Origin: Ga0077536 sp943370145
GTDB lineage: Bacteria > Pseudomonadota > Gammaproteobacteria > Ga0077536
Length of the DNA stretch: 12,044 nucleotides
NCBI GenBank assembly: GCA_943370145.1
Contig: CALRPY020000094.1
Span: 1-12,044, forward strand
Reading direction: 5' to 3'
This document shows positions 1-7,900 of the stretch, piece after piece. Position 1 is the stretch's first letter, and each line of letters starts with the position of its first letter. A model generated the notes under the pieces. That model saw only the letters and a program-made list of their open reading frames with translations, had not been told where the DNA came from and did not search any database. The position numbers and the translations under genes were made by a program.

Positions 1-1488
1 GGCGACAGGCGCCTCGAGTCCTACGCGCGTGGCTATGCAGCCGAAGCCGAATTCGCCGCCGGCCAGGACGACGAGGCGCTGCGACTCGCCCGCCAGGCGC
101 TGCACCAGGCACAGCTGGCCGGCGCGCCCGAGTCGCTCTACCGGTGGCAATGGCAGGTTGCGCGGGTGCTGAAGAAGCGCGGCGATCTGGCAGCCGCGAC
201 GACGGCCTACGAAGGCGCGATGGAAACCCTGGAGAGCGTGCGCCAGGACGTCGCCGCGCGCGACCGCGCTGCCGGCAGTGCGCTCGGCTTCCGGCACACG
301 GGCGGCCCGCTGTACCTCGAACTCGTCGACGTCCTGTTCACGCGTGCGAAGCAGACTGGCGAAGCAACGCAGCGGGACGCGCTGATGAGACTCGCGCGGG
401 ACGCGATGGAGTCGCTGAAGAGCGCCGAACTCGAAGACTATTTCCAGGACGACTGCGTCGCGGGGCTGAAGTCGAAGACGCAGGGCGTGGACAGCCTCGC
501 CGCACGCACCGCGGCGATTTACCCGGTGATGCTGCCCGACCGGCTCGTGCTGCTGGTGAGCATCGAGGACGGCCTCAGCATGACCGAAGTGCCGGTGACG
601 GCGGCCGCGCTGGAAGCCGAAACCGCCCGGCTGCGCGCGCGACTCGAGAAGCGCTCGACCTACCAGTACATTCCGCATGCGCGACGGCTCCACGACTGGA
701 TCCTGCGTCCGCTGGAGCGTGAACTGCGCGCCGCCGGCGTCACCACGCTGGTGTTCGTGCCTGACGGCGTCCTGCGCACCATTCCGCTCGCCGCGCTGCA
801 TGACGGCGAAACCTTCGCGATCGAGCGCTATGCGGTGTCGACCGTGCCGGGCCTGCGGCTGACCGACCCGCGTCCCCTCGCGCCCGGCGATGCGCGGGCG
901 CTGCTGAGCGGGCTCACCGAATCCGTGCAGGGTTTCGCCGCGCTGCCGGCGGTCGCCGACGAACTCTCCGCGATTGGCGCGGCCTGGCCCGGCACGACGC
1001 TGAAGGACGATGCGTTCAGCAGCGACGCGTTCGCCGCGGCGCTCGGCGCCGCGAACTACTCGGTGGTCCATATCGCCTCGCACGGCCAGTTCGGCGGCAG
1101 CATCGATGACACCTTCCTGCTCACCCATGACGGCCGCATCGCGATGAACGATCTGGAAACCTACATCGGCCGCACCTCACGGCGCGACCGGCCGGTGGAG
1201 TTGCTGACGCTGAGCGCGTGCCAGACGGCGAGCGGCAACGAACGGGCAGCGCTGGGACTCGCCGGGGTCGCGGTCAAGGCCGGGGCGCGCAGCGCGCTGG
1301 CCACGCTGTGGTCGGTCAACGACAAGGCGTCCGCGCAACTCGTGTCGCACTTCTATGCGACGATGCGCGGCGGTGCCGAGTCGAAGGCGGTCGCGTTGCA
1401 GGGCGCGCAGCGTACACTGATCGCCGACCCGCGCTTCCGTCACCCCGCCTACTGGAGTCCCTTCCTGCTGATTGGGAACTGGCTGTAG
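1..1488 (+). CDS. TPR-CHAT domain protease-like protein, 5' end missing
   Basis: The reading frame is open from base 1 to the TAG at 1486-1488, so the true start lies before the window; 495 codons are present. The first ~80 residues (AAEAEFAAGQDDEALRLARQ and the helix after ARVLKKRGDLAAATTAYEGA) read as TPR helical hairpins. The last ~250 residues form a CHAT domain, a caspase/separase-like cysteine peptidase fold. The catalytic dyad is visible: His361 (window numbering) in HIASHGQFGG and Cys407 in TLSACQTASG, followed by the usual GLAGVAVKAGARSALATLWSVND and the C-terminal YWSPFLLIGNW. CHAT proteins with TPRs are often peptide-binding proteases in signalling, cell-death or defence settings, but many are orphans. 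No partner gene lies downstream; the next gene is a tRNA. An internal ATG is unlikely as the start because it would remove TPR sequence. The family is sure; the substrate and role are unknown. Confidence 0.9.
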   Translation, partial: GDRRLESYARGYAAEAEFAAGQDDEALRLARQALHQAQLAGAPESLYRWQWQVARVLKKRGDLAAATTAYEGAMETLESVRQDVAARDRAAGSALGFRHTGGPLYLELVDVLFTRAKQTGEATQRDALMRLARDAMESLKSAELEDYFQDDCVAGLKSKTQGVDSLAARTAAIYPVMLPDRLVLLVSIEDGLSMTEVPVTAAALEAETARLRARLEKRSTYQYIPHARRLHDWILRPLERELRAAGVTTLVFVPDGVLRTIPLAALHDGETFAIERYAVSTVPGLRLTDPRPLAPGDARALLSGLTESVQGFAALPAVADELSAIGAAWPGTTLKDDAFSSDAFAAALGAANYSVVHIASHGQFGGSIDDTFLLTHDGRIAMNDLETYIGRTSRRDRPVELLTLSACQTASGNERAALGLAGVAVKAGARSALATLWSVNDKASAQLVSHFYATMRGGAESKAVALQGAQRTLIADPRFRHPAYWSPFLLIGNWL

Positions 1489-1492
1489 GGCG

Positions 1493-1519
1493 CGCCTTCG
1501 CGAACATCATTCGAAGGCG
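1493..1519 (+). terminator. Hairpin just after the CHAT gene
   Basis: A perfect 8-bp inverted repeat, CGCCTTCG (1493-1500) and CGAAGGCG (1512-1519), with an 11-nt loop begins five bases after the CHAT stop codon. Position and stability fit transcript-end formation or 3' protection. No T tract follows, so this is not a classical intrinsic terminator. Confidence 0.4.
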
Positions 1520-1687
1520 GCCACCTGGCGCTCTGGCCGCGCCCGGCATCACCCGGGTAAACTGGCGCGCGCCAAGGTCGCAAGCTGCGCCGGTCCGTCG
1601 AAAAGCGTCCAGCCCATGCGGAGCCCAGTTGGCTCCCGCAGGTTCGCACGACGTGGACCGTGTCGCATCTGCTTGATTTCAAACCCT

Positions 1688-1774
1688 GCCCGGGTGGCGG
1701 AATTGGTAGACGCACCGGACTTAAAATCCGGAGGCCGCAAGGTCGTACCGGTTCGATTCCGGTCCCGGGTACCA
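1688..1774 (+). tRNA. tRNA-Leu (anticodon UAA)
   Basis: An 87-nt class II tRNA with an encoded CCA end (1772-1774). The acceptor stem is GCCCGGG (1688-1694) with CCCGGGT (1764-1770), including the G1-U72 pair also found in the E. coli homologue, and the discriminator is A1771. The anticodon stem CCGGA/TCCGG (1715-1719/1727-1731) encloses the loop CTTAAAA, giving anticodon TAA at 1722-1724. This decodes UUA and UUG by wobble. A variable arm and a T loop with GTTCGATTCC follow. No good -35/-10 pair was recognised upstream. The tRNA sits alone between two protein genes. Confidence 0.97.
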
Positions 1775-1784
1775 GCCAGACTGT

Positions 1785-1806
1785 CGCGACGCGAGTCCGC
1801 GTCGCG
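1785..1806 (+). terminator. Strong hairpin downstream of tRNA-Leu
   Basis: CGCGACGCG (1785-1793) and CGCGTCGCG (1798-1806) form a perfect 9-bp stem closed by an AGTC tetraloop, starting 10 nt after the tRNA CCA end. This is the expected place for the tRNA terminator or 3' processing stop. No T tract follows. It lies in the 97-nt gap before the kinase gene, which otherwise shows only that gene's ribosome-binding site. Confidence 0.5.
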
Positions 1807-1859
1807 CGGAACGGAAACACGGACCTCCTCTCCCGCTCAGGCCGCCTGCCTGGGCGCTC

Positions 1860-1863
1860 AGGA
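1860..1863 (+). promoter_or_regulatory. Ribosome-binding site that sets the kinase start
   Basis: AGGA at 1860-1863 sits 8 nt before ATG 1872. It supports that ATG, which begins the hemerythrin domain at its usual N-terminus (W-N-P-x-F-x-T-G-I-P-E-I-D). Confidence 0.55.
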
Positions 1864-1871
1864 CTTCATGC

Positions 1872-3650
1872 ATGGGCGAGCCCGTCGAAATATTTCCCTG
1901 GAACCCGAACTTCGAGACCGGCATCCCCGAGATCGACGAACAGCACCGCAAGCTAGTCGAGCTGCTCAACGTCCTGGTCAGCCATCTTGCCTACCAGTCC
2001 GACGCGCCCGCGCTGAACAAGGTATTCGACGAGCTGCGGGACTACACGGCATTCCACTTCAAGTCGGAAGAGCAGATCTGGCACCGCTACTTCGACGGGG
2101 ACCCGTGGGAGGAATGGCACCGCAAGACGCACGGGGACTTCATCGCCGAGGTGCTGCGGCTCAAGAACGAGGAGCTGGTCAAACCGCTCGACGTCGTGAT
2201 CGAGCAGATCGTCACCTTCCTGACCCACTGGCTCGCCCAGCACATCCTCGACTCCGACAAGCGGCTCGCCAAGGTGGCACTGGCGATGCCCTCGGGCATT
2301 TCGCTCGCCCGCGCGAAGGAGCTCGCGAACGAGGAAATGTCCGGGTCGACGAAGGTCCTGGTCGACACGATCATGTCGATGTACGACAAGCTAGCGAACC
2401 GCACGGTCACGCTGGCCCGGGAAATCCAGCTGCGCAAGCAGATGCACGAGGAACTCGTCGCCGCACGCAGCCAGGCGGAGGTCGCCAGCCAGGCGAAATC
2501 GAGCTTCCTGGCCAACATGTCGCACGAAATCCGCACACCGATGAACGCCATCATCGGCATGGTGTACCTGATGAAGCGCGAAGCGGCCGATGCCCGCCAG
2601 TCGCAGCGCCTGGACAAGATCGAACAGTCGGCCAGGTACCTGATGGACATCATCAACAACATCCTGGACCTGTCGAAGATCGAGGCCGGCAAGTTCACGC
2701 TCGAGGAGCGGGAGGTCGCGGTTGAATCCCTGGTCGCCAACGTCGCGTCCATCCTCGCGGACCGCGCGGGGGACAAGGGCGTCCGGTTGGTCGCCGAGAC
2801 CGGGCCGATGCACGGCCTTCAACTGCTGGGCGATCCCACGCGCATCCAGCAGGCGCTGCTGAACTACGCCGGGAATGCGCTCAAGTTCACCGATGCGGGA
2901 ACGGTGACGCTGCGCGCGGAAAGACTGGAAGAAGCGGAGGATTCGGTGCTGGTGCGCTTCTCGGTGCGCGATACCGGGATCGGCATCGCTGCCGCGGACA
3001 TCCCGCGGCTGTTCTCGGCCTTCGAGCAGGCGGACGCGTCGACGACGCGAACCCACGGCGGGACCGGCCTCGGGCTCGCCATCACGAAGAAGATTGCCGA
3101 ACTGATGGGCGGCACGGTTGGCGTCGACAGCACGCCGGGCCAGGGCAGCCACTTCTGGTTCACCACCCGCCTGCGCAAGGGCAAGCCCGCGCCGTCGACG
3201 TCCGGCCGCCCGGAGGAGGACGTGCGGCAGACGCTCAGGCAGGACTTCGGCGGCACTCGCCTGCTGCTGGTCGAGGACGACCCGTTCAACCAGGAAATTG
3301 CGCAACTGCTCATCGCGGACGCCGGCCTGGCCGCCGACATCGCGGGCGACGGCGAGGAAGCACTCGCCATGCTCGCCAGGCATCCCTATCCGCTCGTCCT
3401 GATGGACATGCAGATGCCCAACATGAACGGGCTCGACGCGACCCGCGCGATGCGCAAGACGGAGAATGGCAGGACAGTGCCCATCATCGCCATGACCGCC
3501 AATGCCTTCATCGAAGACCGGCAGAACTGCCTCGCGGCCGGGATGAACGATTTCATCAGCAAGCCCATCCCGCCCGCGGACCTGCACTCAACGATGCTCC
3601 GCTGGCTGAGGGAAGCCGGTCACCCGGCCCGCGCCCGGACTGACGGCTGA
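1872..3650 (+). CDS. Hemerythrin-domain hybrid sensor histidine kinase
   Basis: A 592-aa soluble kinase with no membrane segment. Residues ~8-135 are a bacteriohemerythrin domain with the full di-iron ligand set: His25, His62, Glu66, His83, His87, His124 and Asp129, spaced as in the family. A helical linker (~140-205) leads to HisKA, with phospho-acceptor His218 in the H-box FLANMSHEIRTPMNAIIGM. The HATPase domain shows the N-box (LLNYAGNALKFT), the G1 box DTGIGI with Asp367 and the G2 box GGTGLGL (396-402). Residues ~463-585 are a receiver with acidic pair Asp469/Asp470, phospho-acceptor Asp512 in LMDMQMP, Thr542 and Lys564. Hemerythrin domains bind O2 or NO at a di-iron site, so the kinase is inferred to sense oxygen, redox state or NO in the cytoplasm. 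The C-terminal receiver implies a phosphorelay, but no HPt or separate regulator gene lies beside it. All key residues are intact. Confidence 0.95.
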   Translation: MGEPVEIFPWNPNFETGIPEIDEQHRKLVELLNVLVSHLAYQSDAPALNKVFDELRDYTAFHFKSEEQIWHRYFDGDPWEEWHRKTHGDFIAEVLRLKNEELVKPLDVVIEQIVTFLTHWLAQHILDSDKRLAKVALAMPSGISLARAKELANEEMSGSTKVLVDTIMSMYDKLANRTVTLAREIQLRKQMHEELVAARSQAEVASQAKSSFLANMSHEIRTPMNAIIGMVYLMKREAADARQSQRLDKIEQSARYLMDIINNILDLSKIEAGKFTLEEREVAVESLVANVASILADRAGDKGVRLVAETGPMHGLQLLGDPTRIQQALLNYAGNALKFTDAGTVTLRAERLEEAEDSVLVRFSVRDTGIGIAAADIPRLFSAFEQADASTTRTHGGTGLGLAITKKIAELMGGTVGVDSTPGQGSHFWFTTRLRKGKPAPSTSGRPEEDVRQTLRQDFGGTRLLLVEDDPFNQEIAQLLIADAGLAADIAGDGEEALAMLARHPYPLVLMDMQMPNMNGLDATRAMRKTENGRTVPIIAMTANAFIEDRQNCLAAGMNDFISKPIPPADLHSTMLRWLREAGHPARARTDG

Positions 3651-3664
3651 GCGCCGCGTGCTGC

Positions 3665-3684
3665 GGTCGCCGCTTGCGGCGGCC
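3665..3684 (+). terminator. GC-rich hairpin after the kinase gene
   Basis: GGTCGCCG (3665-3672) and CGGCGGCC (3677-3684) pair over 8 bp (one G-T wobble) around a CTTG tetraloop, 14 nt past the kinase stop. The kinase converges on the minus-strand gene ending at 3760, so a terminator is expected here. No T tract is present. Confidence 0.45.
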
Positions 3685-3730
3685 TTGCCGCGCCAGGCAA
3701 ACCCGGTTCAGCGGAGCGTCGACGGACGGT

Positions 3731-3757
3731 TGCGTCGAAGACGCGCTGCGCGACGCA
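3731..3757. terminator. Inverted repeat between convergent genes
   Basis: TGCGTCG (3731-3737) and CGACGCA (3751-3757) form a 7-bp stem just beyond the stop of the minus-strand glycine-zipper gene. A nested alternative stem, GCGTC-GAA-GACGC, lies at 3732-3744. It could end that operon's transcript, or act in both directions. There is no T tract on either strand, so confidence is modest. Confidence 0.35.
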
Positions 3758-3759
3758 GA

Positions 3760-4134
3760 TCAGTACTGGCGATAACGTCGCATCCCGCCGGCAAGGCCGC
3801 CGGCCGCCGCGCCAATCGCCGCGCCCTTCCCGGCATCGCCGCCAATCGCACCCATGGCCGCCCCCACCGCGGCACCTCGCGCGGCACCCGGCACGGCACC
3901 CTGCTGCTGGTTCGGATTCGCGCGCCGCATGCCACCGACCAGGCCGGCGCCCACAGCGCCCATCGCAGCCCCTTTACCCGCATCACCGGCAATTGCACCG
4001 CCCACCGCGCCAATGGCCGCCCCGCGCGTTGCATCGCGCATGAGATATTGCGCTTCGGCGCCGTGGCCGATGCCGATTGCAAGCAACGCCGCGATGACCA
4101 GCGTGCGCGTCGTCACGCTCTGCCTCGCTTTCAT
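3760..4134 (-). CDS. Exported glycine-zipper protein with internal duplication
   Basis: A 124-aa protein. Residues 1-28 are a signal peptide (MKARQ, then the hydrophobic run TLVIAALLAIGIG, likely cut after GAEA). The rest is two copies of a 37-residue glycine-zipper module, at residues 35-71 and 84-120. Each contains the block GDAGKGAA and ends in GGMRR; I count about 27 of 37 identical positions. They are joined by a short polar linker with QQQ, and the C-terminus is YRQY. GxxxG/AxxxG zippers pack helices in membranes, and such proteins (for example the YMGG-like glycine-zipper group) are usually envelope-associated, often outer-membrane or stress-related. Its ATG overlaps the upstream gene's stop as ATGA (4131-4134), so the two are translationally coupled. 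A specific function cannot be given. Confidence 0.85.
   Translation of the reverse strand: MKARQSVTTRTLVIAALLAIGIGHGAEAQYLMRDATRGAAIGAVGGAIAGDAGKGAAMGAVGAGLVGGMRRANPNQQQGAVPGAARGAAVGAAMGAIGGDAGKGAAIGAAAGGLAGGMRRYRQY
3775..4032 (-). repeat. Tandem duplicated glycine-zipper module
   Basis: On the minus strand, module 1 spans 4032-3922 and module 2 spans 3885-3775, 111 bp each. They are separated by 36 bp encoding a polar N-P-N-Q-Q-Q linker. The protein copies match at about 27 of 37 positions, so this is an old intragenic duplication rather than a recent one. Confidence 0.8.
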
Positions 4135-4553
4135 GTCCTGGCCTGTTCGACGAGACAGGCCCCGGTGATCATGAAGCCCACCTCGGGACTCACGACCCCG
4201 ATGGCCGCCCTGCCGCTTTTCAGGTCGACACTGATGCTCCAGCCGCGACCCGCTTCGACGCCCTGCAGGACCAGCGTGTCACCCTCCTGCACCTGGCGCT
4301 GGATGGCCGTCTCCAGCACGGAGCCATCGGGGCGCTTGCCGTTGATCGATTTTCCGCCGAGATCGGCCGTGAAGAAGAACGGCAGGTTCGCGGTTTCGGC
4401 GGTGACCCGCACGCATTCGGCGACCGATTCACACTGGAAAATCTCGGCCGGCGCGCAGGTCAGCCGCGACGGTGCGCTGCCTGCGGCGCTCGCTGTCGCC
4501 CAACCGGCGCCGAGCACGGCAGCCGCCAGCATTCTTTCCATGGCTGACCTCAT
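4131..4553 (-). CDS. Exported four-cysteine protein of unknown function
   Basis: About 140 aa. The start chosen is the ATG at 4553-4551. An ATG two codons upstream (4559) would lie only about 1 nt from the AGGAG at 4564-4560, whereas 4553 has a 6-nt gap. The N-terminus MRSAMERMLAAAVLGAGWATASAA is a signal peptide. The mature part has four cysteines (LTCAP, FQCES, AECVRV and GACLV near the C-terminus), compatible with two disulfides in the periplasm. The middle (GKSINGKRPDGSVLETAIQR, then EGDTLVLQGVEAGRGWSISV) reads as short beta strands and turns. I do not recognise the family. Its stop overlaps the glycine-zipper start (ATGA), so both are probably made together and may act together in the envelope. 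Confidence 0.75.
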   Translation of the reverse strand: MRSAMERMLAAAVLGAGWATASAAGSAPSRLTCAPAEIFQCESVAECVRVTAETANLPFFFTADLGGKSINGKRPDGSVLETAIQRQVQEGDTLVLQGVEAGRGWSISVDLKSGRAAIGVVSPEVGFMITGACLVEQART

Positions 4554-4559
4554 CGGCAT

Positions 4560-4564
4560 CTCCT
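4560..4564 (-). promoter_or_regulatory. Ribosome-binding site that chooses between two ATGs
   Basis: On the minus strand AGGAG occupies 4564-4560, within a longer purine run. It almost touches the ATG at 4559 but is 6 nt from the ATG at 4553, so 4553 is the better start for the exported four-cysteine protein. Confidence 0.6.
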
Positions 4565-4593
4565 CCCCTCCGGATCGCTTGTTCTCCGGGACG

Positions 4594-4620
4594 ATAGGCG
4601 AGAGCGCCCCTCCCGCCTAT
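4594..4620. promoter_or_regulatory. ATAGGCG-N13-CGCCTAT palindrome, possible operator
   Basis: Perfect 7-bp arms (4594-4600 and 4614-4620) lie about 40-65 bp upstream of the chosen start of the four-cysteine protein gene, where a promoter would sit. The spacing is about two helical turns centre to centre, as for a dimeric regulator, but no convincing -35/-10 pair was found, so the operator role is an inference. Confidence 0.3.
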
Positions 4621-4639
4621 GGGACCAAAGTCCAAGCCG

Positions 4640-4735
4640 GTGTCCTCCGCGCGCTCCGTGGTAAAAACCCGGCTACTGAAGCTGCGGAAACGGCTGGTTT
4701 GACCACGGAGGGCACGAAGGGCACGGAGAGGACAC
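4640..4735. repeat. CACGGAG-heptad stem-loop, probable dispersed intergenic repeat
   Basis: The left arm runs GTGTCCTC (4640-4647) ... CTCCGTGGT (4654-4662). The right arm runs ACCACGGAG (4702-4710) ... GAGGACAC (4728-4735). The outer 8-bp and inner 9-bp blocks are exact reverse complements. The right arm contains the heptad CACGGAG twice and CACGAAG once, at 9-bp steps, about 11 nt more than the left arm. A six-T run (4736-4741) follows directly on the plus strand, which would mimic a terminator. Another CCGTGGT lies at 4745-4751. It lies in the 347-bp gene-free stretch 4560-4906; the rest of that stretch (4752-4906) shows nothing recognisable. Confidence 0.6.
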
Positions 4736-4906
4736 TTTTTTCGACCGTGGTCCCGGCAATGGCCAAGCCTTCGCGCGCTGGCTCAGCCCGACTTGACGAA
4801 TCCCGGTGTTCCCCGCGTTCACGCTGGCCCATCAGGGCCTGGACCCCGCTGCCCGCGTCCAGATGTGACCAACAAACAGCCACGACGGAGGGGCATGACG
4901 GCCCGC

Positions 4907-7900
4907 TCAGGCCGGCGCGCGATGCTCCCCGAAGCGCCCGAAGCGATAGAGCAGCGCCGGCATGACGAGAAGATTGAGCAGCGTCGACGACAGCAGGCCG
5001 CCGACGATGATCGCAGCCATCGGCCCCATGATCTCGCGGCCGGGATTGTCGCTGTCGATCGTCAGCGGCAGCATCGCGAGGGCGGTCACCAGCGCCGTCA
5101 TCAGGATGGCGGGCAGGCGCTCGCGCGCGCCACGCAGCACGGTGTCGATGTTCCAGGGGCGGGCTTCCACGCGCACGAGGTGATCGTAGTGCGACACCAG
5201 CATGATGCTGTTGCGCACGGTGATGCCGAACAGCGTGATGAAGCCGACGATCGAGCCTACCGAGACGATGCCGCCACCGATCATCACCGCCGCAACGCCA
5301 CCCGCCAATGAGAACGGCAGGTTCAGCATGATGATCAGCAGGTAGCGCAGGCGCCTCACGGCGACGTGGATCAACAGCAGGACGCCGAAGCCGGCGACCA
5401 GCGCATCGACGAGGAGATCCTGTCGCGCCGCGTACTGCTCGACCGCCGCGCCGGTGAACTCGGGGTGCACACCGTCCGGGAACTTCATGCCTTCCAGCAC
5501 GCGTTGGCGGATGCGCTGCAGGACGCCACCGGCGTCATGGCCGGCAACCTCGGCGGTGATTACCTGCAGGCGCTGCGCGTTGCGATGCAGGATGTTGTAC
5601 CGGCCATCGCCCTGCTCGATGCTCGCCACCTCCGCCAGGCGCACCGGTATGCCGCCAGCGTTGGCGACAAGCAGTTCGCCGAGACGCCCCGCGTCGCCGC
5701 GGGTCTGCGCGTCGAGCAGCACGACCAGGGGCACGCGGCGATTGTCGCGTTCGACCTCGTTGACGATTTCCCCGCCATAGGCGCTGCGCACGGCGCGCAG
5801 CACCGCGGCCCGTTGCAGGCCCAGTCGCGCCAGGCGGCGGTCGTCCACTCGAATCGTCAGCACCGGCGTTGCGTGCGACGCGCGCACCCGCGCGTTGCGC
5901 ACGCCCGGCACGTCGCGCACGAGTCCGGCGAGTTCCACCGCCTTGGCGTCGAGCACGTCGAGGTCCGTACCGAAGAGGTTGATGACCACCGGCGCGGTAT
6001 AGCCCGAGATGGTCTCGTCGATGCGCTCGGTCAGGAAGGTGTTGGCTTCGTAGGTGATACCGGGAAAGCCCTTCAGCGTCTCGCGCAGGCGTTCGAGCAC
6101 TGCCTGCTGGCGCGCGCCGCCCATCGGCTCCAGCGCGACCTCGTACTCGCTGTAATGACTGCCATAGGTATCGGCGCCGCGCGAGGCGCGTCCCGCCCAC
6201 TGGGACACCGAACGCACGCCGTCGATCTCGAGGAAGCGCTCGCCGAGGCGGGTGCCGACCCGGATCGACTCGTCGAGACTCGTGCCGGGCAGCCCCGTCG
6301 TGTGAACGATGTAGTGGCCTTCGCGCAGTTCGGGCAGGAAGCGCGCCCCGAAGCCCGGCAAAGCGAATGCGACGAACGCGAGACAGGCGGCGCTGATGCC
6401 CACGGCGAGCGCCGGACGGCGGGCGAGCGCGCCGACCGCCGCGACGTAGGGCGGGTTCATCCAGCGGAACACCGGTGCCTCGCGCGCGCCCTGACGGGCG
6501 CCGGCGAGCAGCATCACGCACAGCGCTGGCGTGACGGTGACCGCGACCAGCAGCGAGGCCATCACGGCGAGGATGTAGGCGAGCCCCAGCGGGGCGAACA
6601 GGCGGCCACTGACGCCGCCGAGGGTCAGCAGCGGCACGAACACCAGCGCGACGATGAAGGTTGCATAGACCACCGAGCCGCGCACTTCCAGCGAGGCGTC
6701 CAGCGCAACCTGAGCGAGATCCTGGCCGGGTTGCGCTTCGCGCATGCGCCGGAAGATGTTCTCGGTGTCGATGATGGCGTCGTCGACGACCTCACCGAGC
6801 GCAATCGCGAGCCCGCCGATGACGAGCACGTTGAGGTTCGCGCCCGCCTCGATCAGCACGATCACCGCCGTGAGCAGCGACAGCGGGATCGCCAGCGCCG
6901 AAATCAGCGCAGTGCGCAGGTTGAACAGTCCGATCACGAGCACCATCAGCACCAGCACGCCGCCCACCAGCAGGTGACCCGAGATTTCCCGCAGCGCGGT
7001 CGTGATGTAGTTCGCCGGCACGAACAGGCGTCCATGCACGGTGACGCCCTGCTGCTCGAGCACGGGCGCCAGATCGGCGAGCAGCGCGTCGAGATGCTGC
7101 GAGATCGTCAGCGTGTTCGCGCCCAACTGGCCTATCACCATCAGCACGACGGCCGGCTCGCCCATCACCTGCGCGGCGCTGAAGCGCGGCAGGCCGCCCC
7201 AGCGCACGTCGGCGACGTCACCGAGCGCCAGGCTGCCGACGCCGTCGAAACGCAGGCCCGCCGCCGCCAGCGCGGCAGGCTCCAGCGCGTCCTGCGCGCC
7301 GGTGATGGCGATCTGCTGGTTTGCATTCTCCACGACGCCCAGCGGCAGGTTGGCGGTGGCCTCGCGCGCGGCGGCGGCGAGATCGGCGAGCGTGACGCCG
7401 TGTCGCGCCATCGCATCGAGCCTCGGCTCGACCACGAGCGCCCGCTCCTCGCCGCCGAACACGTTGACGTCCGCGACGCCCGGCACGCTCAGCAGGCGCG
7501 GCACGACCACCCGTTCGGTCAGGTCCCGCAGACGCATCAGGTCGCCGTCGGCCACGAGGCCCAGCGTGCGCACCGTCGCGGAGGATGAGGCAAGCGGCGC
7601 CATCACCGCCGGCCCGGCGCCGGCCGGCAGGCGCGGCGCCGCGCTCACGAGGCGCTCGTTGACCTGATTGCGGTTGCGGAAGGTGTCGCTGTCCTCGTCG
7701 AAGACCAGGGTGAGGATGGACAGCCCGGCGATCGACTCCGAACGGAGATGGTCGAGCCCGATCATGCCACCGAGCGCGGCCTCCAGCGGCTGGGTGACGA
7801 GCGCCTCGACCTGCTCCGTGGACAGTCCCGGCGCCTCTGTCTGCACGACAACGAGTTTCGGCGCGAACTCGGGAAAGATGTCGAGGCCGGTGCTGCGCAG

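Noticed and set aside
1551..1774. CCCGGGTA shared by 1551-1558 and the tRNA 3' end, as a possible attachment-site duplication
   Set aside because: The shared stretch is only eight GC-rich bases and there is no integrase or element boundary nearby, so chance is the simpler explanation.
2391..3587. 398-codon minus-strand frame opposite the hybrid kinase
   Set aside because: The plus strand encodes a kinase with every catalytic residue intact, so the antisense frame is a compositional shadow.
4617..4883. 88-codon minus-strand frame in the 4560-4906 gap
   Set aside because: Its sequence (VPFVPSVVKP and neighbours) is translation of the CACGGAG repeat, with no ribosome-binding site and no family resemblance.
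3658..4965. 435-codon plus-strand frame across the two small exported genes
   Set aside because: It crosses two minus-strand genes with signal peptides, ATGA coupling and a good ribosome-binding site, and also the repeat region; its own translation has no domain.
5366..7588. 740-codon plus-strand open frame opposite the RND pump
   Set aside because: It is antisense to a clear RND gene; its translation is low-complexity and rich in His, Gln, Arg and Asp with no domain, which is typical of shadow frames in high-GC DNA.
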